A DNA stretch of 64,000 nt from Liolophura sinensis (Eukaryota > Mollusca > Polyplacophora > Chitonida > Chitonidae), in assembly GCF_032854445.1 (NCBI RefSeq), contig NC_088301.1:43457116-43521115 (forward strand), in the 5' to 3' direction. Shown here one piece after another: positions 23,217 to 35,113 of this stretch (position 1 is the first letter of the stretch; every line of letters starts with the position of its first letter). A program made the translations under genes and the position numbers. The notes beneath the pieces are model-generated. The model had not been told where the DNA came from and made no database searches. It saw nothing but the letters and a program-made list of their open reading frames with translations.

Positions 23217-23879
23217 ACAAATGAATGTCATTGATGGATAGTTAATCCGTTACAGCACATTAGGATTGCTCTGTAGCTCAATCACGAATTACATAATTAG
23301 TCTTCTCATGCTCTATTTTGTTTGTTCTCAAAACCTCTGCATCATTTAAAACAGTTACTACGTAAGGGTACACACATACGTATGTGACTGTATATACACC
23401 AGAAGTCCTTCTTTTGCTGCTAGTGTTTGGATAAAAACAATAATAGTCATTTCCCGCCAAAGTTACAAGCACGATGAACATTATACGTCTCCTAAAACGA
23501 ACGAAAGTAAATACATTTTCTTCACCATGTGGGTAACATTCGTGTTGTGTAGCCTGAATGAATTTGCCCAGCAGGTTATGAAGACGTGACAAAAAAGAGC
23601 AATATAACATGTATACTAACAGATACAATATTACGGAACACTAACAATAGTTTACAACTATGAAGATAATTTGCTGTATCCGTCTGAAATAACCTGTTGA
23701 AAAATACCTTCAGATCGGTATACAAGATCATTGGAAATGCATCCATCATACGCAGGTACCAAAACTAAAATGCTGAATACGTTTATGATTAATTCTATCA
23801 CGATCGCAATAGTATGCTACTGTATATTTACTCAGACAGCATAATGTTGTTTTGACCATTGCATAGTAGTATTGTAGGT

Positions 23880-24025
23880 TGAGTATGTCTCTATGAGTGC
23901 TGATTGAATATCTGAAAGCCTGACTTGATTACGCTAGAGTGTGTCGGGTGAGTGTGCCGATTGAATATGTCTGAAATCGTCGGTTGAATATGTCTAAGAG
24001 CAGATGATGAATGTGTCTCATACAG
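23880..24025. repeat. Imperfect short tandem repeat
   Basis: Loose repeats of a 20-30 bp unit containing TTGAATATGTCTGAAA-like words (for example near 23906, 23962 and 23985). No coding frame runs through it. Confidence 0.4.
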
Positions 24026-24285
24026 AGATTTTTTGTTTAACTGAAACAAACATGATTATTTGGCATTTGTCGTAAATAACTATATAGAATAGCTTATTGG
24101 TCTAATGTAGCAAGGCATTCGAAATTCGAAAAGTTGAGTCCCAGTAAGAAATATCATTTAAATCAACTTCATACATTTAGACGTAACAGTAGCGACCAGC
24201 ATCGAAAGAGATCCATAAATATCTGTTTCTACAGCAGAGTAAACTTGTATTTATGTTTGTGTAAATTGATGAGCTGCAGATCTAT

Positions 24286-24370
24286 GCGTCGAAACAGACA
24301 TTCGTATACCAGCGGTCAACCAGGACGTTGCAGGTCAATAATCGCAAGGCCAAAACGCAAAGACCACTGA
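24286..24370 (-). pseudogene. Repeated membrane-exon family, remnant I
   Basis: About 85 bp nearly identical to the 3' half of copy B exon 2: 'gcgtcgaaacagacattcgt', 'ataccagcggtcaa' and 'ggtcaataatcgcaaggcca'. The high identity suggests a more recent copy than the others, but only this piece is present. Confidence 0.6.
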
Positions 24371-24546
24371 AAACAGAATAAACATATAAACCTTCACTTT
24401 TGGAATAAATTTTAAAGCCCATATAAATGCATTCATATTTAAATTCATGGCCATATTTTATTATTGAATGTGGAACGTATTTACCTAAAAGGTTTTAAAA
24501 AACCACAAGTATTTTAGTTTTCATTTGTGTGTCTGATGGCGACTTC

Positions 24547-24715
24547 TTTATTTATTTGACTGGTGTTTAACGCCGTGTTCAAGAATATTTCACTTATACG
24601 ACGATGACCACCATTATGATGGGAGGAAACCGGACAGAGAACCCATGACCACGCATCCGCAGATTATGATTTGTTTATTTATTTGATTGGTATTTAACAC
24701 CGTACTCACGCAGAT
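24547..24715 (-). mobile_element. Two overlapping SINE family A fragments
   Basis: A truncated minus-oriented copy (24547-24665) stops after 'catccgcagattatga'. A second tail (24668-24708, 'tttatttatttgattggtat') follows and ends in a repeat of 'cgcagattatga'. The 12-bp word flanking the second tail looks like a target duplication from a nested insertion. Confidence 0.7.
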
Positions 24716-26007
24716 TATGAGGTCGATTACTTAATTGTATATGTTTCCGGGCAATCCATCTTTCCCCAACCATGTGGAACATACATGTATATTGGTCTTC
24801 ATGTTATAGGTGAAAAAAATTGGAATATTGCGTTGAACAATAACCAGTCGATAAATAAAGCAATCATTGCATGTTGCCCTTTTTTAAAAATCCATCTTAA
24901 ACTAGGGATGAGTGAGCTCAACCACCTTTCAAATCGGTCGAGGTGCTGCCTGTCCTCTGGGTCTAATCCAGTATATGTTTGCTTGGTACAATCTGCTCGT
25001 GGACTTTAGTACTACGTTGGCTATAAGAGGTTTTTACATTCCGGCGGAGGTTTGCTGGAGACTGAATCTTAATTTTCAACCCCGTACTCAGGGGTGTTTA
25101 TAAGCGCCGAATAATTGACTCTCTTTTGATCAAAGGATTTATATAAATAGTTGAGTAAGACCAAGTGGGCAGGGAAAATGTCAAGTAGATCGTAACGGTA
25201 AATGATATCTATTTATCAATTTGCCCTTGTAGTCTGGCGCACGTACTCAGGCTAAGGGCGTGTACCTGTCTACTCGTACATATATCGTCCAGACATCTGA
25301 TGACAAGCACAAACCAGTTTTCTTTGCAATAGTTGCAATGATAAAAAAAACCATTCAAAATAAAAAAAGTAATTAATACTTTGGGCACAATTAAGATTTA
25401 CACATCTTTGGACTAACCTTAAATTTTAAAAAAGAAATAAATTGTCAAATTCTTTTACTAACGGGCAGCCATTGGCATGCCTCCCTAGGGCAGGGAGAAA
25501 GCAAGAGGCGCCATATAGTGGTTTGTTTGGCAGCAAACTCGACCAAACATTCGTATAAACCCCTCATTTACCAACATTTCAGAGACACCATTGACAGATT
25601 GCCTATCCTTGATACTGTTTTCATGACCAATTGCAATCTCCTCAAGTCTGGGAGGCCTCTTCTTTGTTCCTCACGACTATACTATGGCTACCATTTACTG
25701 GCATGGACTACCTTATATCTCAAGACAAACATCTTGTAAGTCTTTGTTTATTTGCCATGTGTATCTTATACAAGCCCCCAGTTGTGTGGCAACCCCAACA
25801 ACTTAGCTGTTAAAGAGAACACAATTCTGGTAGCCAATCAGCGTATAATAAGGACAAACAAATCAAGAACAATCTTGTATAAAACACGCTTGCAGAGGTC
25901 CTCCCAATGTCCGTGTTTTCTGCTTTGAATCAGTCCTAAAACAAAAGATTATTAATTGCTTAATAAGCGTTTCTTTTGGTTTTGTAATAAAGTTTGCGGT
26001 ATTAAAA

Positions 26008-26252
26008 ATATTTATTTATTTATTTATTTATTTGACTGGTGTTTTACGCCGTACTCACTCAGAATATTTCACTTATACGACGGCGGCAAGCATTATGGTG
26101 GGAGGAAACCGGGCACAGCCGAGGAAAAACCCACGACCATCCGCAGGTTGCCAGCATGAGCTGGACTTAACTCACAGCGACCGCATTGGTGAGAGGCTTC
26201 TGGGTCATTACGATGCGCTAGTGTGCTAAAAAAGTGAACCACGGAGGCCCCT
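26008..26252 (-). mobile_element. SINE family A, full-length copy
   Basis: The best copy in the window. The (TTTA)n tail is at 26008-26033. The body has 'gttttacgccgtactcactc' and 'attatggtgggaggaaaccg', and the tRNA-like head ends at 26252. On the minus strand GGGGCCTCCGTGG, an A-box region, then GGTCGCTGTGAGTTAAGTCC (B-box-like) can be read. Confidence 0.85.
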
Positions 26253-27654
26253 CCAGCTCGACTATTCGTGCCTTTTATGTCTAAGATAACACTGCACGGT
26301 TCCAAAAAAATTGACTATTCCACCCTTTAAGAAAATGTGCCATCTATATATTATTTACCGCACAGAAAATGTATAAGTATAAAACCCTGAATTATATGTC
26401 GGTAAGTAACTTATCGACAAACCGAAACATAACCTCTCTGACATCCGTAAGCATAATGTTCATAAAAATCCAGGATCACCTTTGGAAATAAGTGAGAGGA
26501 TTTATAGTTTGATATATACGTGGAAGATCGGTAAATCAGAAAACAAAAGTTGGAAAAGTTTTGTCAGTGAATTTTATGGCTTTGCTCAGCATGAATTGGA
26601 CGGTAGTAAGTCAAATATGTTTCATGTACGTAGGCATACACCGAACGTTGAGTTTGCGGGTTCAACCTTGCAGGTTCTTCCACCGTGACCTCCTCGTATG
26701 GGAGAGTCTTCAGGGCGGTGTAGAATTAAATTAATCAAACCAAAGCATCTCAGCTGAAAATGTTATTGTTATTATTGTATGAACTTACGTTTGGTAGCTA
26801 AAGGCGTACAGCACAGGTCCTCCAAGCAGTGGACCTACAACAATTGATCGCGAAAAGTGGCATAAAAAAAAGCCCAGGCACATATTTTTATATTCGGCTG
26901 TTTATGATTTATAGTGAACTAGGACATAGGTCACAAGACTTTAAATGTGGTGAATGCTTCGTCAAATCTATTTTGATCTTGACAAAAAATATCAAAGTTG
27001 ACAAAAATTCTTTCATTAAAAGTCTGTAACAGTACCACATCGTCTCGCGTTTTTCTCTGTCGCAACCAAAATTCCGTAAAGGAACAATTGACAATACAGC
27101 AACAATAATGTAAAGTAACAGCTACAAGGAATGTGCGCAACTCGATGCTAAGTCAGTTCTGTAAACATACAGCATGTTCTTGTATATGTACAGTGTTTTT
27201 TTTAGATCACCAATAAATCAATTTCAGCGATCTGTATATACAGAGAGTTGGAAATGAACCCGAGGTGGCAATGGCGCAAGACTATGGTGGCGAGTACACG
27301 CTTTCTATCGTCCATGCTGTCAACGATTTGGTATCATTTGGTAATGATTCTTTGGTATTCGGATGTATTAAATGAACAAGGCACGTTTTCTTAAGATGAC
27401 ACACTATGTATAGCTTTCGGGATCTAATGAGTAACCTCAGAAAAATTCTTTTAACGGAAAAAGTGGCAGCTTACGGGATTAATATACAGCCACCATTTTA
27501 AATACGTGATTTCTTGTTGTATTCTGTAGAATACAGTTATTTTAGAAATAGTTTAAGGCTTTAGAAAAGGAAATACACTACATAAAGAAATCAGGTAACC
27601 TTGACGCTATAGATGTATTCAAAAGTTAGGCGTCATAGCATTCATAATAATACT

Positions 27655-27995
27655 AATATTCGCATACTAGTTATCATGGATTTTGGTAATAATCACATGA
27701 CCAATTTCCAAAGCAACGTTCAACACAAACTATCAGAAAACCAAAATAGTAGGTTAGAAATTAGGTGGAGCCACGTAGAGATAAGCAATCCACACAGTTT
27801 TGACGATACCAGAAAGTAAACTTCATTGTTATCTATATCCTGAACCATGACATATAACATACATGTCGTTGATTAATTTAATGTATCTTAGTTGCGCTTT
27901 GATTGCTACTATTCATATAGCTCCATTCAACAGGATGCATTACTAACCCCTAACACAGGGTTAAGCCTTATTAGACACAATTATGAAGCTAAACA
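27655..27995 (-). pseudogene. Repeated membrane-exon family, copy D
   Basis: Exon-2 related block (27655-27810; 'gcaacgttcaacacaaacta' and neighbours) plus the 5' block (27895-27995), which on the minus strand reads CTTAACCCTGTGTTAGGGG then CATCCTGTTGAATGG. Minus-frame stops occur in the exon (after SDSLC). Decayed. Confidence 0.5.
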
Positions 27996-28080
27996 TCCGA
28001 GATTCAGGAGACTGTGTCTTTATATATTTACTCAAAAGAGAATTGCGCTCATTGTAAAATTTAAAAAACTTAAGGAAAAA

Positions 28081-28400
28081 GTTATGCCGCGGAACCAACC
28101 GTCGACCAAAATGGATGTTCCAGGTCAATACTGGTGCGGATAATTCCCAAAACGTCGTTTAACACAAACTACCAAAGACAATATATGAAGTACGAAATTA
28201 GGAGTAAATTATGCAAAGAGAAGCAGTCAACGTTTTTCAATGATGCTGGCAAGATGCACGGTACGCTCTAGGCGAATGAGTGAAATCAGTATTCAAATCG
28301 TGCTTGTATATAAGTTATCGATAATATAATATGTATCTCAGTTGCGTAACACGATGAATATATTGCCCCTAGCCCCGGGTTAAGAGTTAGACAAATTATG
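28081..28400 (-). pseudogene. Repeated membrane-exon family, copy C
   Basis: Closely parallels copy B over exon 2 (28085-28275) and the 5' block (28330-28400: CTTAACCCGGGGC, then ATATTCATCGTGTT). The acceptor differs from copy B, the ATG is followed directly by a stop (GCATAA) and the TATA box is lost, so it is probably dead. Confidence 0.55.
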
Positions 28401-28412
28401 AAGCAGGGTTAC

Positions 28413-28667
28413 TCACAAGAGAGTTGAACTCATAGTAAAACAAATGCTATAAATGCACACGCCATATGCACAGTCCTCTGGTTTAGTGCTGTCCAAGTAA
28501 GGGTAATTCTCAACGACAAAATTGAAACTTTCCCTCTTGTCGTAAAGTTTACGAGAGAGGAAACCGTTCGGGTCTTTGTACAGTTCTTGGTTCAGATAAG
28601 ATGTACCATCTGGAGAGTCTGTGGTTTCTTTCAAATCTATCGAAGGTGGATATATATATCTTTTCAC
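28413..28667 (-). CDS. Possible exon, unrecognised, Cys-rich end
   Basis: An 84-codon open frame without an ATG of its own. It reads SPDGTSYLNQELYKDPNG in the middle and ends in the short hydrophobic CAYGVCIYSICFTM before the stop. Composition looks protein-like (varied, many charged and aromatic residues). It sits just downstream of the open frame at 29018-29239 on the same strand and could be its next exon. Splice borders are not clear and no family is recognised. Confidence 0.3.
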   Translation of the reverse strand: MKRYIYPPSIDLKETTDSPDGTSYLNQELYKDPNGFLSRKLYDKRESFNFVVENYPYLDSTKPEDCAYGVCIYSICFTMSSTLL

Positions 28668-29017
28668 CAGGAAAATATCGAACCTGGTAAGGATTATACT
28701 CTTTAGTAATTAATGTCCAAGACGATAATTTTTGGCGTAAAAAACAAGACAGGATTTCTACATATAGACTTCAGACATATAGAAAACTATCAAGAGTGGT
28801 AGAGATTACGCTGTTTTAATAATTTCATACACAATCGTATTCATACGAGAATAGATTCTGCCAAAAGAGGGGCACAATTTGTACTCCCTATTCACATTCC
28901 CTATATCCAATGTTTCGCGGCATTACACGTGTGTACATGTTTCTCCCGGCGGGTACCCAGACGGTAGACTGAAGAAGACCTTGAAATTAACGCAGCGGTG
29001 ATGTGTGTTTGTCAACA

Positions 29018-29239
29018 CTACAACAGATAATGATCAAATTCTTTCAACTGATCTCCACTAGGAATCGTGGTATAAAGAGTATAGAGATCCCTATTGTAGA
29101 TGTCCACCATTTTAACCAAATACTGAAACGCAATTATAATTGCGATAAAAATTGTATGAAAAACACTAAAGGAAAACACTAACGTGAAGTATACATCAAA
29201 TGAAAGTCCACTTAACCCTGTCCACAAAAATAGCTTCAT
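29018..29239 (-). CDS. Possible membrane-protein exon H
   Basis: ATG at 29239. It encodes MKLFLWTGLSGLSFDVYF, then a strongly hydrophobic span of about 25 residues (FSFSVFHTIFIAIIIAFQYLV), then DIYNRDLYTLYTTI and a hydrophilic end with a stop. The span and the Y-rich loop are arranged as in copies A and B, so it may be a diverged, still open member. Its ATG lies 37 bp from that of an open frame on the other strand. Confidence 0.35.
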   Translation of the reverse strand: MKLFLWTGLSGLSFDVYFTLVFSFSVFHTIFIAIIIAFQYLVKMVDIYNRDLYTLYTTIPSGDQLKEFDHYLL

Positions 29240-29275
29240 TTATTTTTATTTTTCAAATTTTTTCAAACAAGTAAA

Positions 29276-29497
29276 ATGCATTTCAAAGTTTTAATTTTCG
29301 GTGGCCTTCATTTCATTATTCTAAGTGCATTTAAATACTTATCTATACATGTATTCGCGGACTGGACCTTGAAACGAACTATTTCCAGCAAAAAATATGG
29401 ATGTGACGTCACTGATACCCTCTGGGTCACTATATTTTATTCCGTTGGAAAAATTCTAAAAAAAATAAATCGAACTGTTTTCTTGGACTTTGTTTAA
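29276..29497 (+). CDS. Possible small membrane protein, plus strand
   Basis: A 73-codon frame from ATG 29276 to a TAA. It has a hydrophobic start (KVLIFGGLHFIILSAFKYLSI), a W-containing loop, then KYGCDVTDTLWVTIFYSVGK and a basic end. Hydrophobic span, loop, then G/W-containing second span recalls CD20-like (MS4A) exons, but this is a loose resemblance. No promoter or splice evidence. Confidence 0.3.
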   Translation: MHFKVLIFGGLHFIILSAFKYLSIHVFADWTLKRTISSKKYGCDVTDTLWVTIFYSVGKILKKINRTVFLDFV

Positions 29498-29944
29498 TGG
29501 TCTTTCATCTGATATATACTTCATTTTTTGCTTTCTTTGCCTTAAAAAAAACCCAACAGACATAATCAAACACAGAATATTATTGTGAATAACGAGCAAT
29601 GGCTACAAGTGATGTATACAAGTGATGGATATACCATATGTCATATCCGCAAAAAGCGCTCTCAAATTGATAATGAAAAAAAATTGCTACCTAACACCCA
29701 AATTACTAATTTGCTGTTATATGGTAAAACGGTTTACATTGTTCATGGTTTACGAGTTTGCTCCTCGACTTATGGCTGCAGCATTGTGGTTCATGGATAT
29801 ATATAACCACAAAATTAAATAAAACAGCTTCGAACTGTACAATGCATTGAAGAAAAACTTATTATATTATTATATAATAAACATGTTTGTATTTGATATA
29901 AAACTGTGGTTATTCTAAGTAATCATAATTGGTTAAGAATCGGA

Positions 29945-30125
29945 AAACCAACTTCCAAAGCAACGTTCAATGCAAACCGCCAAAAAAGTAAGATTTAGAC
30001 AGTAATCGTGTACCATGAAGTTCACATAATGCAACTCTTCGTGTACCCAATGTGGCGGCATTATTCAACACGGCTCAAATATGTCCGGGCACTTATAGCT
30101 CCGGGCGTTGCTAGCATCAAGACTT
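29945..30125 (-). pseudogene. Repeated membrane-exon family, copy E
   Basis: On the minus strand a TATA-like GCTATAAGTG (about 30104-30095) is followed by GAGCCGTGTTGAATAATGCC, the family's 5' block. Exon-2 related sequence ('ccaaagcaacgttcaatgca') then lies at 29950-29990. No open frame remains across it. Confidence 0.45.
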
Positions 30126-30725
30126 TGCGAACCTTATATCAGCCTGGAATCGGACCCTTCACGTGCACACCTGCGTTATGCTTACGAAGGCTTGGATTTT
30201 ATTTTTGTAATAGTCAGTTATCTTAATTGTCTTGGAACACTCGATGCCCTTTTGTTATACGTCTGAATTTTTAAATCTTTTCCTCGAACTCACAGTTTGG
30301 CGAAAGGAACGGTGTAGAAGAAAAAAACGTCAGCTTGCACAAATTGTTTTCGGACAAGAATGAGCATTAAGTTTTATTTAATTTACTCTACTTTTATCAA
30401 TGATGCAGAAAATCAAAATTGTTCCAATCAAATTTGGCGCTTAAAAATGGATTAATTAACGTCCTGTGGGCGTCATTGAATATAGATGTTTTTTATGTGT
30501 CAAAACAGCAAGGCGGTTCTTCTTAGTAAAGATCAAACGATTTAAATGATCCACGTAAACGATTGGTTTAAGCTTTCAATGTAAATGTTTGTGGCTAAAA
30601 TTATCTTTACCGAATGCCGTAAGTGTGTTTGGTTGAGTTTGGTGCGAGCGGCTGGCCAAACCACGGAAGTTTAATGTCCGCCCCACGAATTTCCACATAC
30701 ATTCTCCGTGAAGTCGCTGTATAGT

Positions 30726-30950
30726 CTGAAGTTTACCTGACGGATCGTGTTAAATTCCTGAAGCCCAGAGGTTCACTCAGCCTGAGACAAACACGATCAT
30801 TAACCCCGCTGAAGAGGATCGTATCTCCTGAAGTCTGCTTGGCCCGCCCGTCGCCTCCTTTCCACGCTTGATACAATGCAAATAAATATTCCTGGGCCAA
30901 GCCACACAGAGTCCATGCCAAGAAAGGAACGCTACGTAAGACCAATGGTA
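30726..30950 (-). CDS. Possible family exon G
   Basis: A relatively GC-rich minus-strand exon. The acceptor may be TTACGTAG at about 30935, and the donor is GTCAG|GTAAACTTC at 30737, matching copy B's TTAG|GTAAACT. The open frame reads FLAWTLCGLAQEYLFALYQAW, then KGGDGRAKQTSGDTILFSG, ending R across the donor as in copy B. If real it is a diverged, intact member. The relation to the family rests mainly on the donor and the layout. Confidence 0.35.
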
Positions 30951-31859
30951 ATTAAAGAGGCTGTACGGGAGATTTTTGGTTGAAAAAATCATGTTCGTTA
31001 ATAAGTCAAATTTTCTATATTTACCAGAATTAACTCAAATTATTGCTTTTCAGTATATATCTCACTCGTACACCTACAACTGAGCGTTAATTTGATTCGT
31101 TACGATGCTACCCGCTTTATAAATTGTAGGAACTTTATTAACGACTTTGAAGGGTAACGTGGTATACATGCATGAATTCGCGCGAAATGTTATTTTATGA
31201 AAGGAACCCTAATTATTACTAATCTAAAATAATAGTAAAAAAATTCTATTTCATTGCCAAAAATCTCGGGTATATCTCCTTTTAAATGCAAAATTTTAAT
31301 AACCAGCAGCATCCATGAACACATTCAGGGAATATTTATCATTAAACTCATAACATATACGACTGACTTATATCTGTTTGGGACATATCTCCTCAAATTC
31401 ACTAATAAAGACTTTATATAAGCACTTATGACAATTGCTACATCATGTGCTCTTGTCTAAAGCAAGTGTGCAGCTAAGATATATTCACCTGCGTAGCAGT
31501 CATAGTTTAGCGTGAGAACTGTTAGGGAAGCGCTAAACAATACAATCACCGTGACCTTGCTATCAGAGTAGATTGCCTGGTAATACACTAATGATAACAA
31601 CAGCAGTCTCACCATAAATTATATAATCAAATATGGACGATATTTGTTCAACAAATACTGTTTAATACATCCGATTATAGTTTATCTTTAATCCAATATT
31701 TTGTGTAACAAGTCTGAAGAAATATTCGCAGGGAAATGTAAACGTAAGTGTGGCCTGGTTACTTGTATGTAAACTCTTATATGCAACAAAAATAATAAAT
31801 TAAGTCGTTACACACTTTAAATTACATACTTTTTATAGCACCGTTTCTAATTTAAAAAA

Positions 31860-31990
31860 CGATATCCTTCCAACACGACAATACCATTAAAATGCATTGA
31901 CTTCAGATCACGATATATGCCTTTAAAATACGATGCTTTTATTCAACACGATGGATTTATATCAGCGAACAGTTAGAACAACATCTGCTA
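31860..31990 (-). pseudogene. Repeated family 5' block, copy F
   Basis: The minus strand reads GATATAAATCCATCGTGTTG followed by AATAAAAGC, matching the TATA-to-leader block of copies B, C and E. Exon 2 is not recognisable next to it. Confidence 0.4.
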
Positions 31991-32029
31991 TGCCTGGCCT
32001 CTTGCATTCTTTATGTGTGATTGTATATT

Positions 32030-33020
32030 AAATGCGTGTGATGACAACAAAGTGTAATTCTTGAACAGTGACATCTTATAAATTCCAGGCAATATCATTG
32101 CATTTTTTTGACCTGATTATGCTTAAGTCATGCCAGTTGCGGGGGGGGGGAGGGGGGGCTGGTAATTTGCTCCTATTTAACCAATTTAACGAACGGTAAG
32201 AGCCTTTAGTTGGCTCATTGGTCAGCCCACTGCCCAAGATTAATTGTCACATAGTTTTGAGTTAAATAAAGAAATGACCTCTGCAGACTGAGAAAAAGAA
32301 GTCCAACTTCGTCCCCTCAATAATGTTGATATTTTATCATGTGCATTTTATGTACGAGACTTTCCAAAGAGGGGTGAGAGTTTCTGCGCCTCTTCTATAT
32401 ATTATGTATTGTCTTTTTGCCTACCTTGGACACAATCAAGGAGAGATTTTTATCTCTTAGGGACATTTGTTTGCATTTTCCTTCATTCTGTACAACTCAT
32501 GTTTTAAGAAGAATTAGATAAACTCATATTTCCAAGAATCACTGAGCAATATACAGGAACTGTGAAACAGTAGGCTGGATCTTCGGAGCTCCAAGTTTCA
32601 AGTGGGGCTTTCAGGACTTACACATGCATGTATGGTGTATTTGTATGGCGGCCGGTTGTTATAATGTGATGACAACACAGCATTTTGAGTCATTCTAGAA
32701 CAGTGACGTCTAATAAATTGCAACTAACATCAGTGCAATATTTATTTTAAGTATTATTTCATTTCATCGTCAACCGCAAAATTCAAAATTCATGTCAAGA
32801 AAGAAAGTAATTGTAAACAGCATTGGATATACAAAAGACATCAGCATGGAGTACAAAACAAAGACGACAGTATGACAATAGGTACATGGTGAGATGTAAT
32901 CGGTGAAGTCAGGCCTCTTGTCAACTTGCCTCTCTTAGGGTTTTCTTATTTAAACTGTAAATGTATAAAAACTTAAACAATAGTAAATGGTACGCCCCTT
33001 AGCACCTTAGCTTAAGAAGA
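32030..33020 (-). pseudogene. Repeated family exons 3 and 4 (two sets)
   Basis: An exon-3 related open stretch lies at about 32920-32770 (RPDFTDYISPCTYCHTVV, then FVLYSMLMSFVYPMLF, hydrophobic, uninterrupted here but with stops in copy B). Exon-4 related sequence at about 32720-32610 reads FIRRHCSRMTQNAVLSS, the same frame as copy B with most differences at third codon positions, though the acceptor AG is lost (TTGCAA). A further exon-4 piece at 32105-32035 has a 7-nt deletion. Mixed preservation: perhaps a recently dead gene, or one spliced differently. Confidence 0.45.
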
Positions 33021-33469
33021 ATTAGATAAAAAAAAAATTGCGGTGATGTTAAATGCAACTAATTAGGTGTTTATGGCCTAAATGTTCCCAAAAAGTTGTG
33101 TTGTCATCACATTTAATGAACATTTACATCAACTCAGTGCAAAGCGATCAGGAATCGGAAGTGCTCAATTTACTAACAGAATGTCTGTTTTTGATGCCTA
33201 GGTTTGGTGGAGACTAACTCAGAGCAAGATTGCCCATATTTGTAGACACCTGGGAGTAAATGTAGTGCATAGTGGGCTTAATTTATCGAATACACTGCAA
33301 ATGGCTGGGTACTCTGACATCAGCTGTTTTCTTAGTACTCATAAAGAGGAGAAAATGTATTATTTGAGTAATCTTTTAACACGCATATAATCACACATTG
33401 AAAGCTGTGATTATCTGGACTGAAAAATGTCTCTTGTGGCGTCAGAATATTTTAACATGAGATGTATGG

Positions 33470-33545
33470 TTAAAGGCCATCAGCATCGAACCGGTGAAAT
33501 ACGGCTTCTTGTGAATCCACCTCATGTAGAAAAAAGCCTCATGTG
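33470..33545 (-). pseudogene. Repeated family exon 3 remnant
   Basis: The minus strand reads KKPYFTGSMLMAF then drifts to a stop. 'ccggtgaaatacggcttctt' matches 19942-19961 of copy B. Confidence 0.45.
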
Positions 33546-34219
33546 TACAATTAACAGATTTGAAAGCATTTAACTTCCTTGATTAAAATCTGAAAGAATA
33601 AATCTGAAAATACGGTTGCATATTGTTTCCATGCAGTTCTCGTTCTGATGACTCAAGCTTCATATTTTCATACATATATTATTTAATTTTACTAGTTCTG
33701 GCGTTCAGTGTCTTTCTTATTGGTCAACCGTAAAATGCGGTGATCCCACAGTCTCCTCCAAATGAAAATGTGTAGCAGAATTGTACAAGTCCTTTCCTTC
33801 GTGTAACTTGAACTACTAAATAATTTCACGTTGGATATCATTTGTGGATAAGCGTGGAGTAAGTCACCAAAATTACAGTTGACATTTAAATTAGACTAGA
33901 AAATGACTACGCAATAATAAAAAAAAAAACAGATGACGTGACGAAACAATCTTGCCATAAATTAGATCAATACGCAATATCCCAAATGTGTGGGTGCGCA
34001 TGCATAGTTTTCACTTTAAACCAGCCCCCCCCCCCCCCCACCCGAATCAGCCCAAAAAGCAATATTTACATTAACCAGCTGCTTTCAAAATCATAAATAT
34101 TATTTTGTATGATAAATTTAATGTCTTCATTAATGTTATGCATGTCTATACCTTGTGTACAATATGTATGTAAAGAACCTAACAAAAGAGAACCGAAAAC
34201 ATTTGTACAATTATAAATT

Positions 34220-34332
<113 letters not shown>

Positions 34333-35066
34333 GTATATAAAAGTTTCCTGACAGTAACGTCGGTAACCTGTTCGACTTTAAAAGATAGTTAGCTGGGAAC
34401 GGTTTAAAAGAGTTGTGGCGAAACAGTAATACGTGCATCGATGTTTAAATATGTTACAGTCTGTAGCTTTCGTTCTGCCTATCCATTTTGTAAAGATCCA
34501 TCTCCTTCACTCTTTGACGCATATACTACTATATATGTTTGTGGTGTTAGTGCTCTTGTAAAAACGAGATTCCCTGATGGGAGGATATAGTAAAATAGTT
34601 ATTGACATATATCATTGTGCTCTATTATATCTCCACAGACCACATGGAGACGCCTCTTGAGAGGGTATGGATATTAATAATACATTAAATTTAGTTCAAC
34701 ATGTCTCCATGTTTTTCAGGCGCAGCTATAGCAACAGGTTGCCGTCGTTTTCTTCCACACAACGTGGGACCTCGTTAGCGATCACCTGGAGATGAAGTCA
34801 TGTTGGATTTTACTTTATCATAATATTGCAACTACTATGAAGGCATTTGGAACATGTTCTTATCTGTACTAGATACTCCACTATTTACAAACGCTAACAA
34901 AAATTTGTTTACCTTGGAATTAATGAAATTTGATTATCTTATCTGAGTGACAGGGGTTGACAGCCCGGTGTTGACTTGAAATCAAGATTGTCACTTTTCT
35001 TATTACTAAAACAACGAGCGTCCTTAAGCAAATTCCCATCAACAATGCATGCGATCTTTCTTACAG

Positions 35067-35113
35067 GTTACACCGACGCTAAGGATACTTCAGCGCTTTG
35101 ACATATCATCCAG
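35067..35113 (+). other. Candidate 5' leader exon of FoxQ2-like gene 2
   Basis: A 47-nt segment between a strong acceptor (TTTCTTACAG, ends 35066) and a strong donor (GTAAGATA, starts 35114). It could splice to an acceptor such as GCCAACAG at 35540, ahead of the start codon at 35901. No upstream exon was identified. Confidence 0.4.
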
